Origin: Acetobacterium sp965140355
Lineage (GTDB): Bacteria > Bacillota > Clostridia > Eubacteriales > Eubacteriaceae
NCBI GenBank assembly: GCA_965140355.1
Contig: OZ223193.1
Coordinates: 124,001 to 188,000 of the forward strand
Direction of reading: 5' to 3'
DNA: 64,000 nt
The notes beneath the pieces are model-generated. The model saw only the letters and a list, made by a program, of their open reading frames with translations. It was not told where the DNA came from and made no database searches. This document shows positions 1-8,278 of the stretch, one piece after another; positions within the stretch are counted from its first letter, which is position 1; each line of letters begins with the position of its first letter. A program made the translations under genes and the position numbers.

Positions 1-295
1 CAATTGCAAAAATGCAAAAATCTGCTACCCCAATATATTTGAGCAACGCATCATTCCAAGGATAAACCAGATAAGTCACCCCAATAATTACGTATAAACT
101 GAAGGCAATAATAGTAATTGAAAAAAACGCCTTATTTTTTTTCCCCAGATGATCTTCATCATACGTATTTATGGCTTGCGGATATTTACTGTCATCAACG
201 CCATTTTCATTAATATCAGGGATTGGAAAATCACAAAGTGGACAATTTTTGACATCAGTTTCAACTTCTACACCACATTTTGGACAATAAGCCAT
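1..295 (-). CDS. Zinc-ribbon membrane protein, 3' part outside window
   Basis: The reading frame starts at an ATG at 293-295 and runs off the left edge of the window, so only about 98 residues are visible. The N-terminus (MAYCPKCGVEVETDVKNCP) has two CxxC pairs typical of a zinc ribbon. A hydrophobic stretch begins around residue 65 and suggests membrane segments further on. It lies 8 nt downstream of the acyltransferase-like gene on the same strand, so the two are probably cotranscribed. The pairing resembles clostridial loci in which a DUF6320-type zinc-ribbon membrane protein follows an alcohol acetyltransferase-like protein; that family name is from memory. Function unknown. Confidence 0.7.
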   Translation of the reverse strand, partial: MAYCPKCGVEVETDVKNCPLCDFPIPDINENGVDDSKYPQAINTYDEDHLGKKNKAFFSITIIAFSLYVIIGVTYLVYPWNDALLKYIGVADFCIFAI

Positions 296-303
296 CTGCT
301 ATT

Positions 304-1599
304 TCACCTCTTATTCGTTTCTATTTTAACGGGAATATTCATTTGTCTGATTTTTCTAAAAAATATTTTCTCAATCACCGTTTCCCCTGTGGTTTTTCCA
401 AAACATAAGGCCAGTCTGTTATCATAGCTGACCATCACCATTTTAAGCCGACTTTCGGCACTGGGCGAAGGGAAAACTTCAAAACTTTTAATATAAGGTT
501 TTAGTTCTTCCGGAACCGTAACCACTCCCAGATTGGATAATCCGCTGGTATAACCGCGTTCGCCATAGCGCTTATAAACTAATGGCATAAACAATTTTTT
601 CACCCATAAAGGAATAATCCGCAGAAATATCAATTGCTCATTACGAACATTTCGTGAAATATAACGACTGATATTTTTTCGATTCATGTATAGGCCCATA
701 TACCCCTTAATTTGCTCAATGATTTCCTCGCGGGTATAATAACCCAAAGCGAGATCAATGTCAGGATTGAGGCTGATAAAAAAATTTCTTAGTGTAATAG
801 ACGGAAACATTTTTCGTAAATCCACCGGTACATTGATGGCAATCCGCTGACGACGTTTCTTTTTCTCGCTCATCGGAGAGTCCATGATGTATTCCTGAAT
901 GCTTTCAAAATATAAAGCCAAGACAAACTGAGTCAAGGTACAACCATAACTTTTGGCTAACGACAAGAGCGGTTTTACCGGAACAAACCCGGTCAATAAC
1001 AGATATTCTCCCTTATCAAGCAGATCAAAGGGAAAATGAAAGACCTTTTTACTACTGGGCGGTGGTGGCACATTTTCCTCATAATAAACTTTAAAGGAGT
1101 CTTCAAACTCACCAGGATCAACTGCCGCCTGAATATCCATCGCTTTTTCCAGATTCTCCGGAAAAATCTCCTTAATTATTTTTAAATATTCGATTATCAA
1201 CGTTTGCAGAAAGCAAAGTCCACCACTGCCATCACAAATACTATGATTAAATTCCACATGAATATACTTTTTATAATAAAGGACCCGAAAAGGAAATGTC
1301 TTTCCCTGTCGTTGCCGCATAATTTTACAAGGAAAATACGTTTCTTCTTCAACTTTTGGCATGATTTCGGTGTGTTCATAATAATACCAGAAAAAGCCCC
1401 GTTTCAAGGTCACCTGGAAATATGGAAAACGATGAATAATTCGTTCCAAGGCTTCCTGCAAAATTTCCGGACGAATCACTTCCGATAATTCTGCAGTCAT
1501 CCGATACACCGTCGACATTCGCGACGACGCAATGGCCGTATATAATACGCCAGCGTTGTCCAATGAATAAAATTTCTTCTTAAGTACCTTCTCGTCCAT
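304..1599 (-). CDS. Condensation-domain / alcohol acetyltransferase-like protein
   Basis: A 431-residue protein starting at the ATG at 1597-1599, which overlaps the stop of the upstream gene as ATGA; a longer frame starting with TTG at 1605 is less likely. The sequence HSICDGSGG near residue 120 matches the HxxxDG catalytic motif of the CoA-dependent acyltransferase/condensation superfamily (PapA5, alcohol acetyltransferase and NRPS condensation domains). Later sequence (SGLSNLG near residue 360) fits the second lobe of that fold. It probably transfers an acyl group to an alcohol or amine, but the substrate cannot be read. It sits between an 84-residue hypothetical protein and a zinc-ribbon membrane protein. 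Confidence 0.65.
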   Translation of the reverse strand: MDEKVLKKKFYSLDNAGVLYTAIASSRMSTVYRMTAELSEVIRPEILQEALERIIHRFPYFQVTLKRGFFWYYYEHTEIMPKVEEETYFPCKIMRQRQGKTFPFRVLYYKKYIHVEFNHSICDGSGGLCFLQTLIIEYLKIIKEIFPENLEKAMDIQAAVDPGEFEDSFKVYYEENVPPPPSSKKVFHFPFDLLDKGEYLLLTGFVPVKPLLSLAKSYGCTLTQFVLALYFESIQEYIMDSPMSEKKKRRQRIAINVPVDLRKMFPSITLRNFFISLNPDIDLALGYYTREEIIEQIKGYMGLYMNRKNISRYISRNVRNEQLIFLRIIPLWVKKLFMPLVYKRYGERGYTSGLSNLGVVTVPEELKPYIKSFEVFPSPSAESRLKMVMVSYDNRLALCFGKTTGETVIEKIFFRKIRQMNIPVKIETNKR

Positions 1600-1853
1600 C
1601 AGCAACCGCCATCACTTCGAACTTTTTTTCGAAAAAACAACAAGCAATCATCAAGTTGATTCTTTTTGGGCCTTCCTGTTATATCTAGCGCACCCCATGT
1701 AAAGATATCAATCAATTCCTGTCGTGCCGCTGCCACAGGTTTAACTGGATAACATTCAATTCCCCACTTGGGAATCTCCTCCGAATAAAGCGATTTTTCT
1801 ATAAATTGGTGATGATCTGGTGCTTTTCGCCTTTTCAGCTTTAGCTCATTCAT
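1599..1853 (-). CDS. Hypothetical 84-residue protein upstream of acyltransferase
   Basis: A small frame beginning MNELKLKRRKAP and ending in an ATGA overlap with the acyltransferase-like gene, which argues for translational coupling and a real gene. It is basic at the N-terminus, has no signal peptide or membrane segment, and matches no family I recognise. It may be a small partner or regulator of the acyltransferase. The upstream region 1854-2200 is very AT-rich and holds no recognisable gene. Confidence 0.5.
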   Translation of the reverse strand: MNELKLKRRKAPDHHQFIEKSLYSEEIPKWGIECYPVKPVAAARQELIDIFTWGALDITGRPKKNQLDDCLLFFRKKVRSDGGC

Positions 1854-2207
1854 AATTATACTCGTTTCTTCACTTAATTTAGCATTGCTATTTTAGCATA
1901 ACCATCTTAATTAAACGATGAAATATTTAAATAAATATTCTTATTTGATTATTTTCAATCATTCCTTATGATCGATATTTCAAAATAAGTAAAAATTATT
2001 AAAAGCTGCTCCCGTTTGGGGTTCTCACCAATACAATGAAACTGACTAAATTTTTTCTTTTTGTTAACCTACTTCACCAAACTATCTTTAAACAGCTGTT
2101 TTTAACCTTTAGTTTTTTCTTTAACGATTCTTTCATCTTTTATAAATACATTATATTACCCTTGTAAGTCACCATAACCCATGTTAAAATACAGCCAATT
2201 AAATATA

Positions 2208-2298
2208 ACAGAGTAGACAAGCTGCGTAAAGTGTTAGAGGATGGGAAGTTGCCTTTAAACGAAATGAACTCATTGCGATATCTTGTTGCTTCCGCTGG
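2208..2298 (+). promoter_or_regulatory. Tetrahydrofolate (THF) riboswitch aptamer
   Basis: The leader of folE carries, in order, the conserved blocks of the Firmicute THF aptamer: GAGTAGA at 2211, GCGTAAAGTGTT at 2224, a GGATGGGA block near 2239, ACGAA near 2259, and a 3' segment TTGCTTCCGCT near 2286. Order, spacing and overall length of about 90 nt match the known folE/folT-associated class. Placement directly ahead of a folate biosynthesis operon supports it. A terminator-like hairpin follows, so control is probably by transcription attenuation. Confidence 0.85.
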
Positions 2299-2326
2299 AC
2301 CCCTTGATCACAATCGAGGGTTGCGG

Positions 2327-2374
2327 AAGCATTGCTTAAAACATTTTGTTTTATTTAAGTAATGCTTTTTTTAT
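2327..2374 (+). terminator. Intrinsic terminator of the THF riboswitch expression platform
   Basis: AGCATTGCTTAAA at 2328-2340 pairs with TTTAAGTAATGCT at 2354-2366 (one G-U pair) and is followed by a run of T. It lies about 60 nt ahead of folE, so readthrough must be regulated. A competing stem, GCTTCCGC (2288-2295) with GCGGAAGC (2323-2330), uses the 3' strand of the aptamer and a few bases of the terminator arm, so it could link ligand binding to termination. The exact switching geometry is inferred. Confidence 0.75.
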
Positions 2375-2434
2375 TTGGTTTTAGTAAAAACCATTCCATA
2401 TCAATTTAAAGATTGATTTGGCGATAGGAGAAAA

Positions 2435-2995
2435 ATGATTGATCAAAAAAAAATTCAAGAAGCTGTCACGATGATTTTGGAAGCCATTGGCGAAGACCCC
2501 ACCCGTGAAGGGCTTGTCGAAACACCTGCCCGGGTTGGGCGGATGTATGCCGAAATCTTTTCCGGATTAGGACACACCGCTGAAGTCCATCTTGCTAAAA
2601 CATTTGCGGTAAAATCCGATGATATTGTCATCGAACGGGATATTCCCTTTTATTCGATGTGTGAACATCATCTTTTACCGTTTTATGGTAAGGTTCATAT
2701 TGCCTACATCCCCAATGGACGTGTTGCCGGACTTTCAAAACTTGTCAGAACGGTCGATTTATATTCAAAACGACCACAACTTCAAGAAGTATTAACGACC
2801 GATATTGGCGAAGCGATTATGGAATATCTTCATGCCCGCGGTGTAATGGTTATCATTGAAGCTGAACATCTGTGTATGAACATGCGTGGCGTCAAACGTC
2901 CCGGAACACGTACGGTTACTGCGATGCAAGCGGGCATCTTCGTTCACAATAAAGAGCTTAAAGATGAAGTCCATAAACTTTTAAGCATTAAATAG
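2435..2995 (+). CDS. folE: GTP cyclohydrolase I
   Basis: A 186-residue FolE, the first enzyme of folate synthesis (GTP to 7,8-dihydroneopterin triphosphate plus formate). The zinc/active-site signature MCEHHLLPFYGKVHIAY lies near residue 74, and the GLSKLVR motif follows. The C-terminal MNMRGVKRPGT segment is also typical. An AGGAG ribosome binding site ends 4 nt before the ATG. It is the first gene of a four-gene operon behind a THF riboswitch, so THF should repress it. In an acetogen this feeds the pterin that carries C1 units in the methyl branch of the Wood-Ljungdahl pathway. Confidence 0.96.
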   Translation: MIDQKKIQEAVTMILEAIGEDPTREGLVETPARVGRMYAEIFSGLGHTAEVHLAKTFAVKSDDIVIERDIPFYSMCEHHLLPFYGKVHIAYIPNGRVAGLSKLVRTVDLYSKRPQLQEVLTTDIGEAIMEYLHARGVMVIIEAEHLCMNMRGVKRPGTRTVTAMQAGIFVHNKELKDEVHKLLSIK

Positions 2996-3005
2996 GACGT
3001 CGTTA

Positions 3006-3488
3006 ATGGATCAATTAAATAATACCAACTTACTTTATCAAAATCAAACCTTTCAAAACTACCTCCAAAAAATAAAAGACTATGAGCAAAAACGACGTTT
3101 TTGCCGCCATGACATGAGCCATTTTTTAGCAGTCGCCCGGATTGCCTCGATAAAGGCCACAGAAGCCGATTTTAAGCTTTCCCGTGATCTTATCTATACA
3201 ACGGCATTACTCCATGATATTGGCCGTTTCGTCCAATATCAGGACCAGACCCCGCATGAAATTGCCTCCCACCATCTGGCCGTTTCATTGCTTGAAAATT
3301 TAGCTTTTACTAACGCTGAAAATAAGCTAATTCTGGATGCGATCCGCAATCATCGGAATCCGCAAGCGCAGGGATTCAGTCAGATATTTTATCAAAGTGA
3401 TAAATTAGCCCGCGCCTGTTTTTCATGCCCGGTAGAAAAGGAATGTGATTGGTCTGACACAAAAAAAAATCTGACCATTGTTTATTAA
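3006..3488 (+). CDS. HD-domain phosphohydrolase in the folate operon
   Basis: A 160-residue metal-dependent HD hydrolase. The metal ligands are visible as RHDMSHF near residue 34, then LLHDIGR near residue 68, and a later DAIRNHR. The C-terminus has an odd cysteine cluster (ACFSCPVEKEC, near 138-148) that may bind a metal. It lies 10 nt after folE and 10 nt before folP, within the folate operon. No separate phosphatase or Nudix enzyme for dihydroneopterin triphosphate is seen, so removal of phosphates from the FolE product is a reasonable guess from context, not shown by sequence. Confidence 0.8.
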   Translation: MDQLNNTNLLYQNQTFQNYLQKIKDYEQKRRFCRHDMSHFLAVARIASIKATEADFKLSRDLIYTTALLHDIGRFVQYQDQTPHEIASHHLAVSLLENLAFTNAENKLILDAIRNHRNPQAQGFSQIFYQSDKLARACFSCPVEKECDWSDTKKNLTIVY

Positions 3489-3498
3489 AGGAGTTACC

Positions 3499-4326
3499 AT
3501 GCAAATTGGCAAAAAAATTTTTGATTTAACCCATGAGGTCCTCATCATGGGGATCTTAAATGTCACCCCGGATTCTTTTTCCGATGGCGGCAAATTCAAT
3601 ACTCGTGATACCAGTCTTAAACAAGTAGAAAAAATGATAACCGATGGGGCTGATCTGATTGACCTTGGCGGTGAATCGACCCGGCCTGGCCATACTCAAA
3701 TCGGTGATGCCGAAGAAATTGATCGTGTCGCTCCGATGATCGAAGCGATTCGGCAACGGTTTGATATCCCGATTTCCATTGATACCTATAAAAGCGCTGT
3801 TGGTGAAGCAGCGCTTAAAGCGGGAGCCGACCTGGTCAATGACATCTGGGGTTTTAAATATGATCCCGATCTTGCCAAAGTTACTGCTAAATATAAGGTT
3901 CCCTGTATTCTGATGCATAACCGTAATAATCGAAATTATAACCATCTGATGACCGATCTCAACCGCGATCTTCAGGAATCCATTGATATTGCCATCAACG
4001 CGGGGGTCTCTCAAGACACCATTATTCTTGATCCCGGTATTGGCTTTGCTAAAGATTATGCTCAGAATATGGCCGTCATGAACCATTTAGAAACACTCCA
4101 AACACTCGGATACCCGATTCTGCTCGGTACCTCGCGAAAAGGATTTATTGGTCTTACCCTGGATTTACCGGTTACCGAACGCGTCGAAGGCACCGTTGCC
4201 ACTACTGTGATTGGCATCATGAAAGGCGCATCAATTATCCGCGTTCATGATGTCCGGGAAAATAAACGCGCGGCGAAAATGACCGCCGCAATTCTGAAGG
4301 GAGCAGCATGGACAAACTCTATATAA
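3499..4326 (+). CDS. folP: Dihydropteroate synthase
   Basis: A 275-residue FolP that joins 6-hydroxymethyl-7,8-dihydropterin pyrophosphate to p-aminobenzoate. Signatures are MGILNVTPDSFSDGG near the N-terminus, DLGGESTRPG near residue 55, ISIDTYKS, DPGIGFAK and LLGTSRKGFIG. The chosen start is the ATG at 3499, preceded by AAAGGAG; a frame opening 21 nt earlier begins inside the HD gene and lacks a ribosome binding site. The 3' end overlaps the start of the folB-folK gene by 19 nt, indicating coupled translation. Confidence 0.95.
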   Translation: MQIGKKIFDLTHEVLIMGILNVTPDSFSDGGKFNTRDTSLKQVEKMITDGADLIDLGGESTRPGHTQIGDAEEIDRVAPMIEAIRQRFDIPISIDTYKSAVGEAALKAGADLVNDIWGFKYDPDLAKVTAKYKVPCILMHNRNNRNYNHLMTDLNRDLQESIDIAINAGVSQDTIILDPGIGFAKDYAQNMAVMNHLETLQTLGYPILLGTSRKGFIGLTLDLPVTERVEGTVATTVIGIMKGASIIRVHDVRENKRAAKMTAAILKGAAWTNSI

Positions 4327-5126
4327 AAGATTTTGAAGTTTTTGCCTACCACGGCGTCTTTCCTGAAGAAAAAACCCTGGGACAGAAATTCTTAATTTCG
4401 GTCACACTCTCATTGGATATGCAAGAAGCTGCTATTACCGGTGATTTGACCAAATCCGTTCATTATGGCGAATTATGTCATGCGTTAGAAATTGAGTTTA
4501 CAAAAGAAAGCTATGATCTTATTGAAACCGCTGGCGAAAAACTGGCAACCTATGTTCTCGAGCATTATCCCATGGTTGACCATGTCAAAATTATGATTAA
4601 GAAACCTTGGGCCCCAATCTTAAAATCAATGGACACTGTCGCCATCGAAATCAATCGCGGTTGGCATGTTGCCTTTATTGGGTTGGGGACAAATATGGGC
4701 AATCGCGAACAAAATTTAAACGAAGCCATTACCGCAATTAAAAACACCCTTGGGATCAAAATTATTACCCAATCCAGCATTATCGAAACCGAACCCTGGG
4801 GTTATACCGATCAGGATTTTTTTTTCAATTGTGTCCTGAAAGTAAAAACTACTTTACCGCCCCATCTACTCATGACGTTACTGCTCGAAATCGAACACGG
4901 TCTTAAACGGGAACGAACGATTCATTGGGGGCCACGAACTATCGATTTGGACATCTTATTTTATGATCACCTGATCAGTGATGATCCCCACGTGGTTCTT
5001 CCCCATCCGCGTGTTCAAGAGCGGGCTTTCGTGATGGCCTCAATGGCCGAAATTGCCCCCTATTTTATCCATCCGCTGTTAAATAAACGAATGTACGAAA
5101 TTTTTGAAAACCTTAAAACGAATTAA
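4308..5126 (+). CDS. folK: Bifunctional dihydroneopterin aldolase / HPPK
   Basis: A 272-residue fusion of two consecutive folate enzymes. Residues 1-118 are dihydroneopterin aldolase (FolB; begins MDKLYIKDFEVFAYHGVFPEE, with the catalytic tyrosine and glutamate region HYGELCHALE). Residues about 120-272 are 6-hydroxymethyl-7,8-dihydropterin pyrophosphokinase (FolK; FIGLGTNMGNRE, then GPRTIDLDILFYD). FolB-FolK fusions are well known in Firmicutes. With FolE and FolP this covers pterin-to-dihydropteroate synthesis in one operon. A hairpin terminator follows directly. Confidence 0.95.
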   Translation: MDKLYIKDFEVFAYHGVFPEEKTLGQKFLISVTLSLDMQEAAITGDLTKSVHYGELCHALEIEFTKESYDLIETAGEKLATYVLEHYPMVDHVKIMIKKPWAPILKSMDTVAIEINRGWHVAFIGLGTNMGNREQNLNEAITAIKNTLGIKIITQSSIIETEPWGYTDQDFFFNCVLKVKTTLPPHLLMTLLLEIEHGLKRERTIHWGPRTIDLDILFYDHLISDDPHVVLPHPRVQERAFVMASMAEIAPYFIHPLLNKRMYEIFENLKTN

Positions 5127-5153
5127 AAAAGAGGCCATTATAGCCTCTTTTTT
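5125..5153. terminator. Bidirectional terminator between folate operon and opposing gene
   Basis: AAAAAAGAGGC and GCCTCTTTTTT form an 11-bp stem with a short loop. The A and T tracts on either side let it act for the + strand folate operon and for the convergent - strand gene at 5160-5738. Confidence 0.85.
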
Positions 5154-5159
5154 CTGACT

Positions 5160-5738
5160 TTACCCAAAACAAATCGCATAAGCGGTCCGACTTGGTGTTG
5201 TTAAGCCCATATCGGTAACTGTAACACCAATTTTTTCTTCAACATTATCAAAAAGATCAAAAATCCGCTTTCCGGATTCTAATCTAAATCCGTCTTCGCC
5301 CGGATAGATACAATCTTTTATTCCGATCCCATAACGGATCAGGATGTCGCGATGCATCGCTTCGCGAGCAAATTCACAGGCAAAATTACATAATTCCATA
5401 ATAATGTACTGATCCAAAACATTTTCCCGGGTTAAACAATAATTCTCAATTTCTGATCCAGCAGTAACGATATTGGGAAAGATATATTTCGCTTTTGAAA
5501 TTTTTTCAACCCCAATTTCACTGGTAAATTCGACGCCATCCAATGTGAAGTGTTTAGCATCAATGATTTTTGCTTCGGAAACCCGATAGAGTACCTTTGG
5601 TTTCGGAATATTTCTCGCCGCCTCAAGAATCCGCTCAATCGGTTGTGCTCGTCTTGATCCTTTTCTCATTCGGATTTGTTCATAAAATTCGGCTTCATTC
5701 AAGAAAAACCCCAGGTTGGTCATTGTTATGCTACTCAT
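5160..5738 (-). CDS. Putative B12-dependent methionine synthase activation-domain protein
   Basis: A 192-residue protein beginning MSSITMTNLGFF at 5738. The open frame extends further upstream to 5972, but that part lies inside proS in another frame and is rejected. The C-terminal half (GVTVTDMGLTTPSRTAYAICFG) resembles the activation domain of cobalamin-dependent methionine synthase, where S-adenosylmethionine binds to reactivate the cofactor. Free-standing versions exist in acetogens and clostridia near corrinoid methyltransferases. The family call is moderate because the classic RxxxGY motif is not obvious. It lies 19 nt downstream of proS. Confidence 0.5.
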   Translation of the reverse strand: MSSITMTNLGFFLNEAEFYEQIRMRKGSRRAQPIERILEAARNIPKPKVLYRVSEAKIIDAKHFTLDGVEFTSEIGVEKISKAKYIFPNIVTAGSEIENYCLTRENVLDQYIIMELCNFACEFAREAMHRDILIRYGIGIKDCIYPGEDGFRLESGKRIFDLFDNVEEKIGVTVTDMGLTTPSRTAYAICFG

Positions 5739-5757
5739 TTTTCCACACGCAGTCTTT

Positions 5758-7209
5758 CTAATAAGCCCGGGCGAAGTAAGCCATTTTTCCGGCTGGCTTT
5801 CCACAACAGACACATTGACCTTCGTATAAAACTTCCTGTTCATGATCAAATGGAACACAACGGATCGAAGCACCCGTTTCTTCTTTAATGTTATCTTCAC
5901 AGCTGCGATCGCCACACCACATTGCTTTAATAAAACCAGGATTTTCTTTAAGATTTTTTTTGAATTCATCAATATTTTCGGCGGTAGAGGTTTTTTCTTC
6001 GCGCATATTTAAGGCTTTATTAAATAAATTAGTCTGAATCTCCTTTAATAATTGATCAACCGCTTCTGTAATGCCGTCAAGACTAACTTGAATTTTTTCA
6101 CCCGTATCGCGGCGAGCCAAAACACATTGTCCATTTTCAATATCGCGCGGTCCAATCTCCAGGCGAATTGGCACCCCTTTCATTTCCCATTGATTAAATT
6201 TCCAGCCTGGCGAATTTCCATCAAGGTCATCTAATTTTACTCTAAAATCAACCGCCAACACATTTTTGATTTCTCTCGCTTTATCTAATACGCCCTCTTT
6301 ATGCTGTGCCACTGGAATTACAACGACCTGAATCGGAGCAATCATCGGTGGCAAAACAAGTCCATTATCATCGCCATGAACCATGATAATCCCACCTATT
6401 AACCGGGTTGAAACCCCCCAGGAGGTATGATACGGATAAGATTGCTCGTTATTTCGATCTAAATAGGTTATATCAAAAGCCTTTGTAAAATGTTGGCCCA
6501 AATTGTGTGATGTTCCCGATTGCAGGGCCTGACCATCGTGCATCAAAGCTTCCATGGTGTAGGTTGCATCAGCTCCGGCAAATTTTTCTTTTTCACTTTT
6601 TTGTCCCACGATCATTGGCATCGCCAAGTAATCTTCAGCAATTTCGCGATAAATTTCTAACATCTGCATCGTTTCAATTTGTGCTTCTTCTGGTGTTTCA
6701 TGCAAGGTATGGCCTTCCTGCCATAGAAATTCTGAAGTTCTTAAAAAAGGTCGGGTTGTTTTTTCCCAACGCACCACAGAACACCATTGGTTGTACAAAA
6801 AAGGAAGTTGGCGATAAGAATTGAGCCACTTTGAATACATACTGCAAATTATCGTTTCTGAAGTGGGACGAACTGCCAATCGTTCCGCCAGCTCTTTACC
6901 GCCACCATGTGTTACCCAGGCAACTTCAGGCGCAAACCCCTCAACATGCTCGGCCTCTTTGGTTAATAAGCTCTCGGGAATTAAAAGGGGAAAATACATA
7001 TTTTCATGGCCGGTCTCTTTAAATCGTTTGTCATATGCACTTTGAATCCGTTCCCAGATGGCATAACCATAAGGACGGATGACCATAAACCCTTTTACCG
7101 GAGAATAATCCACCAATTCTGTTTTAGAAATAACATCTGTGTACCATTGAGGAAAATCTACCGCCATTGGGGTAATTTCTTTCACTTGATTTGTCTGTTT
7201 CTTTCCCAT
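5758..7209 (-). CDS. proS: Prolyl-tRNA synthetase, archaeal/eukaryal type
   Basis: A 483-residue class II synthetase that charges tRNA-Pro. Motif 2/3 sequences are visible (RPTSETIICSMYSKW, RTSEFLWQEGHT, and later SWGVSTRLIGG). It lacks the editing insertion of the long bacterial enzyme and has the C-terminal zinc-type domain of the short archaeal/eukaryal form (CDRSCEDNIKEE... and GQCVCCGKPAGKMAYFARAY at the end). This form is common in Clostridia. The start has only a weak AGAAAG ribosome binding site. Confidence 0.95.
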   Translation of the reverse strand: MGKKQTNQVKEITPMAVDFPQWYTDVISKTELVDYSPVKGFMVIRPYGYAIWERIQSAYDKRFKETGHENMYFPLLIPESLLTKEAEHVEGFAPEVAWVTHGGGKELAERLAVRPTSETIICSMYSKWLNSYRQLPFLYNQWCSVVRWEKTTRPFLRTSEFLWQEGHTLHETPEEAQIETMQMLEIYREIAEDYLAMPMIVGQKSEKEKFAGADATYTMEALMHDGQALQSGTSHNLGQHFTKAFDITYLDRNNEQSYPYHTSWGVSTRLIGGIIMVHGDDNGLVLPPMIAPIQVVVIPVAQHKEGVLDKAREIKNVLAVDFRVKLDDLDGNSPGWKFNQWEMKGVPIRLEIGPRDIENGQCVLARRDTGEKIQVSLDGITEAVDQLLKEIQTNLFNKALNMREEKTSTAENIDEFKKNLKENPGFIKAMWCGDRSCEDNIKEETGASIRCVPFDHEQEVLYEGQCVCCGKPAGKMAYFARAY

Positions 7210-7244
7210 TTTTTTTCTTTCTCAGACGTTTTTGTCTGTTAAAC

Positions 7245-7276
7245 AAAAAAATCACCTGCGCAAGCAAGTGATTTTT
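7245..7276 (-). terminator. Terminator after rplL
   Basis: AAAAATCAC and GTGATTTTT flank a small inner stem closed by a GCAA tetraloop (TGC-GCAA-GCA). The tract of T on the - strand marks the end of the rplJ-rplL transcript, 17 nt after the rplL stop. Confidence 0.85.
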
Positions 7277-7292
7277 AGTGGTTATCGAGTAA

Positions 7293-7676
7293 TTATTTTA
7301 CTTCGACGCTTCCGCCAACTTCTTCAATTTTAGCTTTAATTTCAGCCGCTTCGTCTTTTGTAGCGCCTTCTTTAACAGTTTTTGGAGCTTCGTCAACTAA
7401 TGCTTTTGCTTCTTTTAAGCCTAAGCCAGTTAATTCACGAACAACTTTAATTACTTTAATTTTTTGATCGCCAGCTGCTGATAAAACAACATCAAATTCA
7501 GTTTTTTCTTCAGCTTCTTCAACTGCACCACCAGCTGCTGGAGCTGCCATCATTGCCATCGGAGCAGCTGCACTTACGCCGAATTCTTCTTCTAATGCTT
7601 TAACCAGTTCAGATAATTCTAATACTGTTAAACCTTTTACGTCTTCAATTAATTGTGTTACTTTTTCACTTGCCAT
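7293..7676 (-). CDS. rplL: Ribosomal protein L7/L12
   Basis: A 127-residue stalk protein that recruits translation factors to the 50S subunit. The N-terminal dimerisation helix (VTQLIEDVKGLTVLELSELV), an Ala/Gly-rich hinge around residues 38-52 and the globular C-terminal domain (KIKVIKVVRELTGLGLKEAK) are all present. It follows rplJ in the usual order. Confidence 0.97.
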   Translation of the reverse strand: MASEKVTQLIEDVKGLTVLELSELVKALEEEFGVSAAAPMAMMAAPAAGGAVEEAEEKTEFDVVLSAAGDQKIKVIKVVRELTGLGLKEAKALVDEAPKTVKEGATKDEAAEIKAKIEEVGGSVEVK

Positions 7677-7724
7677 TTTATAAAACCTCCAAATATTCTT
7701 TCTATGATTTAATTTATTTTCTAA

Positions 7725-8246
7725 TTATGCTTGTTTTTGTTCTGCAATCGCATTTAAAGCGACAACCAATCCCCGCATGTTTCCGTTAAGTACATTAACA
7801 AAACCTGAAATTGGTGCGTTCAAGCTACCAAGAACCTTGGCAACCAGTACTTCTCGTGATGGTAATTCTGCCAGTTCCTGTACGCCTTTAACGTCTAAAA
7901 CCTTACCCTCAACCATACCAGCTTTAATCTCTAAAGCTTTATGTTTTTTGGCAAATTCACTGATAAGTTTTGCTGGAGCAACTGGATCTGTATCACAGAA
8001 CGCAATTGCAGTTGGTCCAACTAAAACGTCTAGCAAACCTTCAAATCCGGTTTCCTTAGCAGCAAACCGCATCATTGAATTTTTATAAACCTTGTAGTCA
8101 ACGCCTGCTGCTCGGGCCTGAGCACGTAATTCAGTTACTTCTTCAACATTTAAGCCACGATAATCAACAAGAACTGCTGTCTGCGCACTTTTAAACTTTT
8201 CAGCAATTTCTTGTACAATCACTTGTTTTTCTTCAATCTTTGGCAT
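7725..8246 (-). CDS. rplJ: Ribosomal protein L10
   Basis: A 173-residue L10 that anchors L7/L12 dimers to the ribosome and autoregulates its operon. The start MPKIEEKQVIVQEI at 8246 has a strong AGGAGGTG ribosome binding site; the frame extends 72 nt further upstream but through the leader hairpin, so that extension is rejected. Typical L10 sequence is KFKSAQTAVLVDYRGLNVEE. The gene is preceded by an L10 leader and its own promoter. Confidence 0.96.
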   Translation of the reverse strand: MPKIEEKQVIVQEIAEKFKSAQTAVLVDYRGLNVEEVTELRAQARAAGVDYKVYKNSMMRFAAKETGFEGLLDVLVGPTAIAFCDTDPVAPAKLISEFAKKHKALEIKAGMVEGKVLDVKGVQELAELPSREVLVAKVLGSLNAPISGFVNVLNGNMRGLVVALNAIAEQKQA

Positions 8247-8278
8247 GTATTCTCTGCACCTCCTTTTAAAAATCGTAT

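Noticed and set aside
3556..4086. 176-residue antisense frame across folP
   Set aside because: No recognisable domain; explained as a shadow of the conserved folP coding frame.
5739..5972. N-terminal extension of the 5160-5738 gene up to 5972
   Set aside because: It lies entirely inside the 3' part of proS in a different frame and has no family resemblance; the ATG at 5738 fits the gene boundary.
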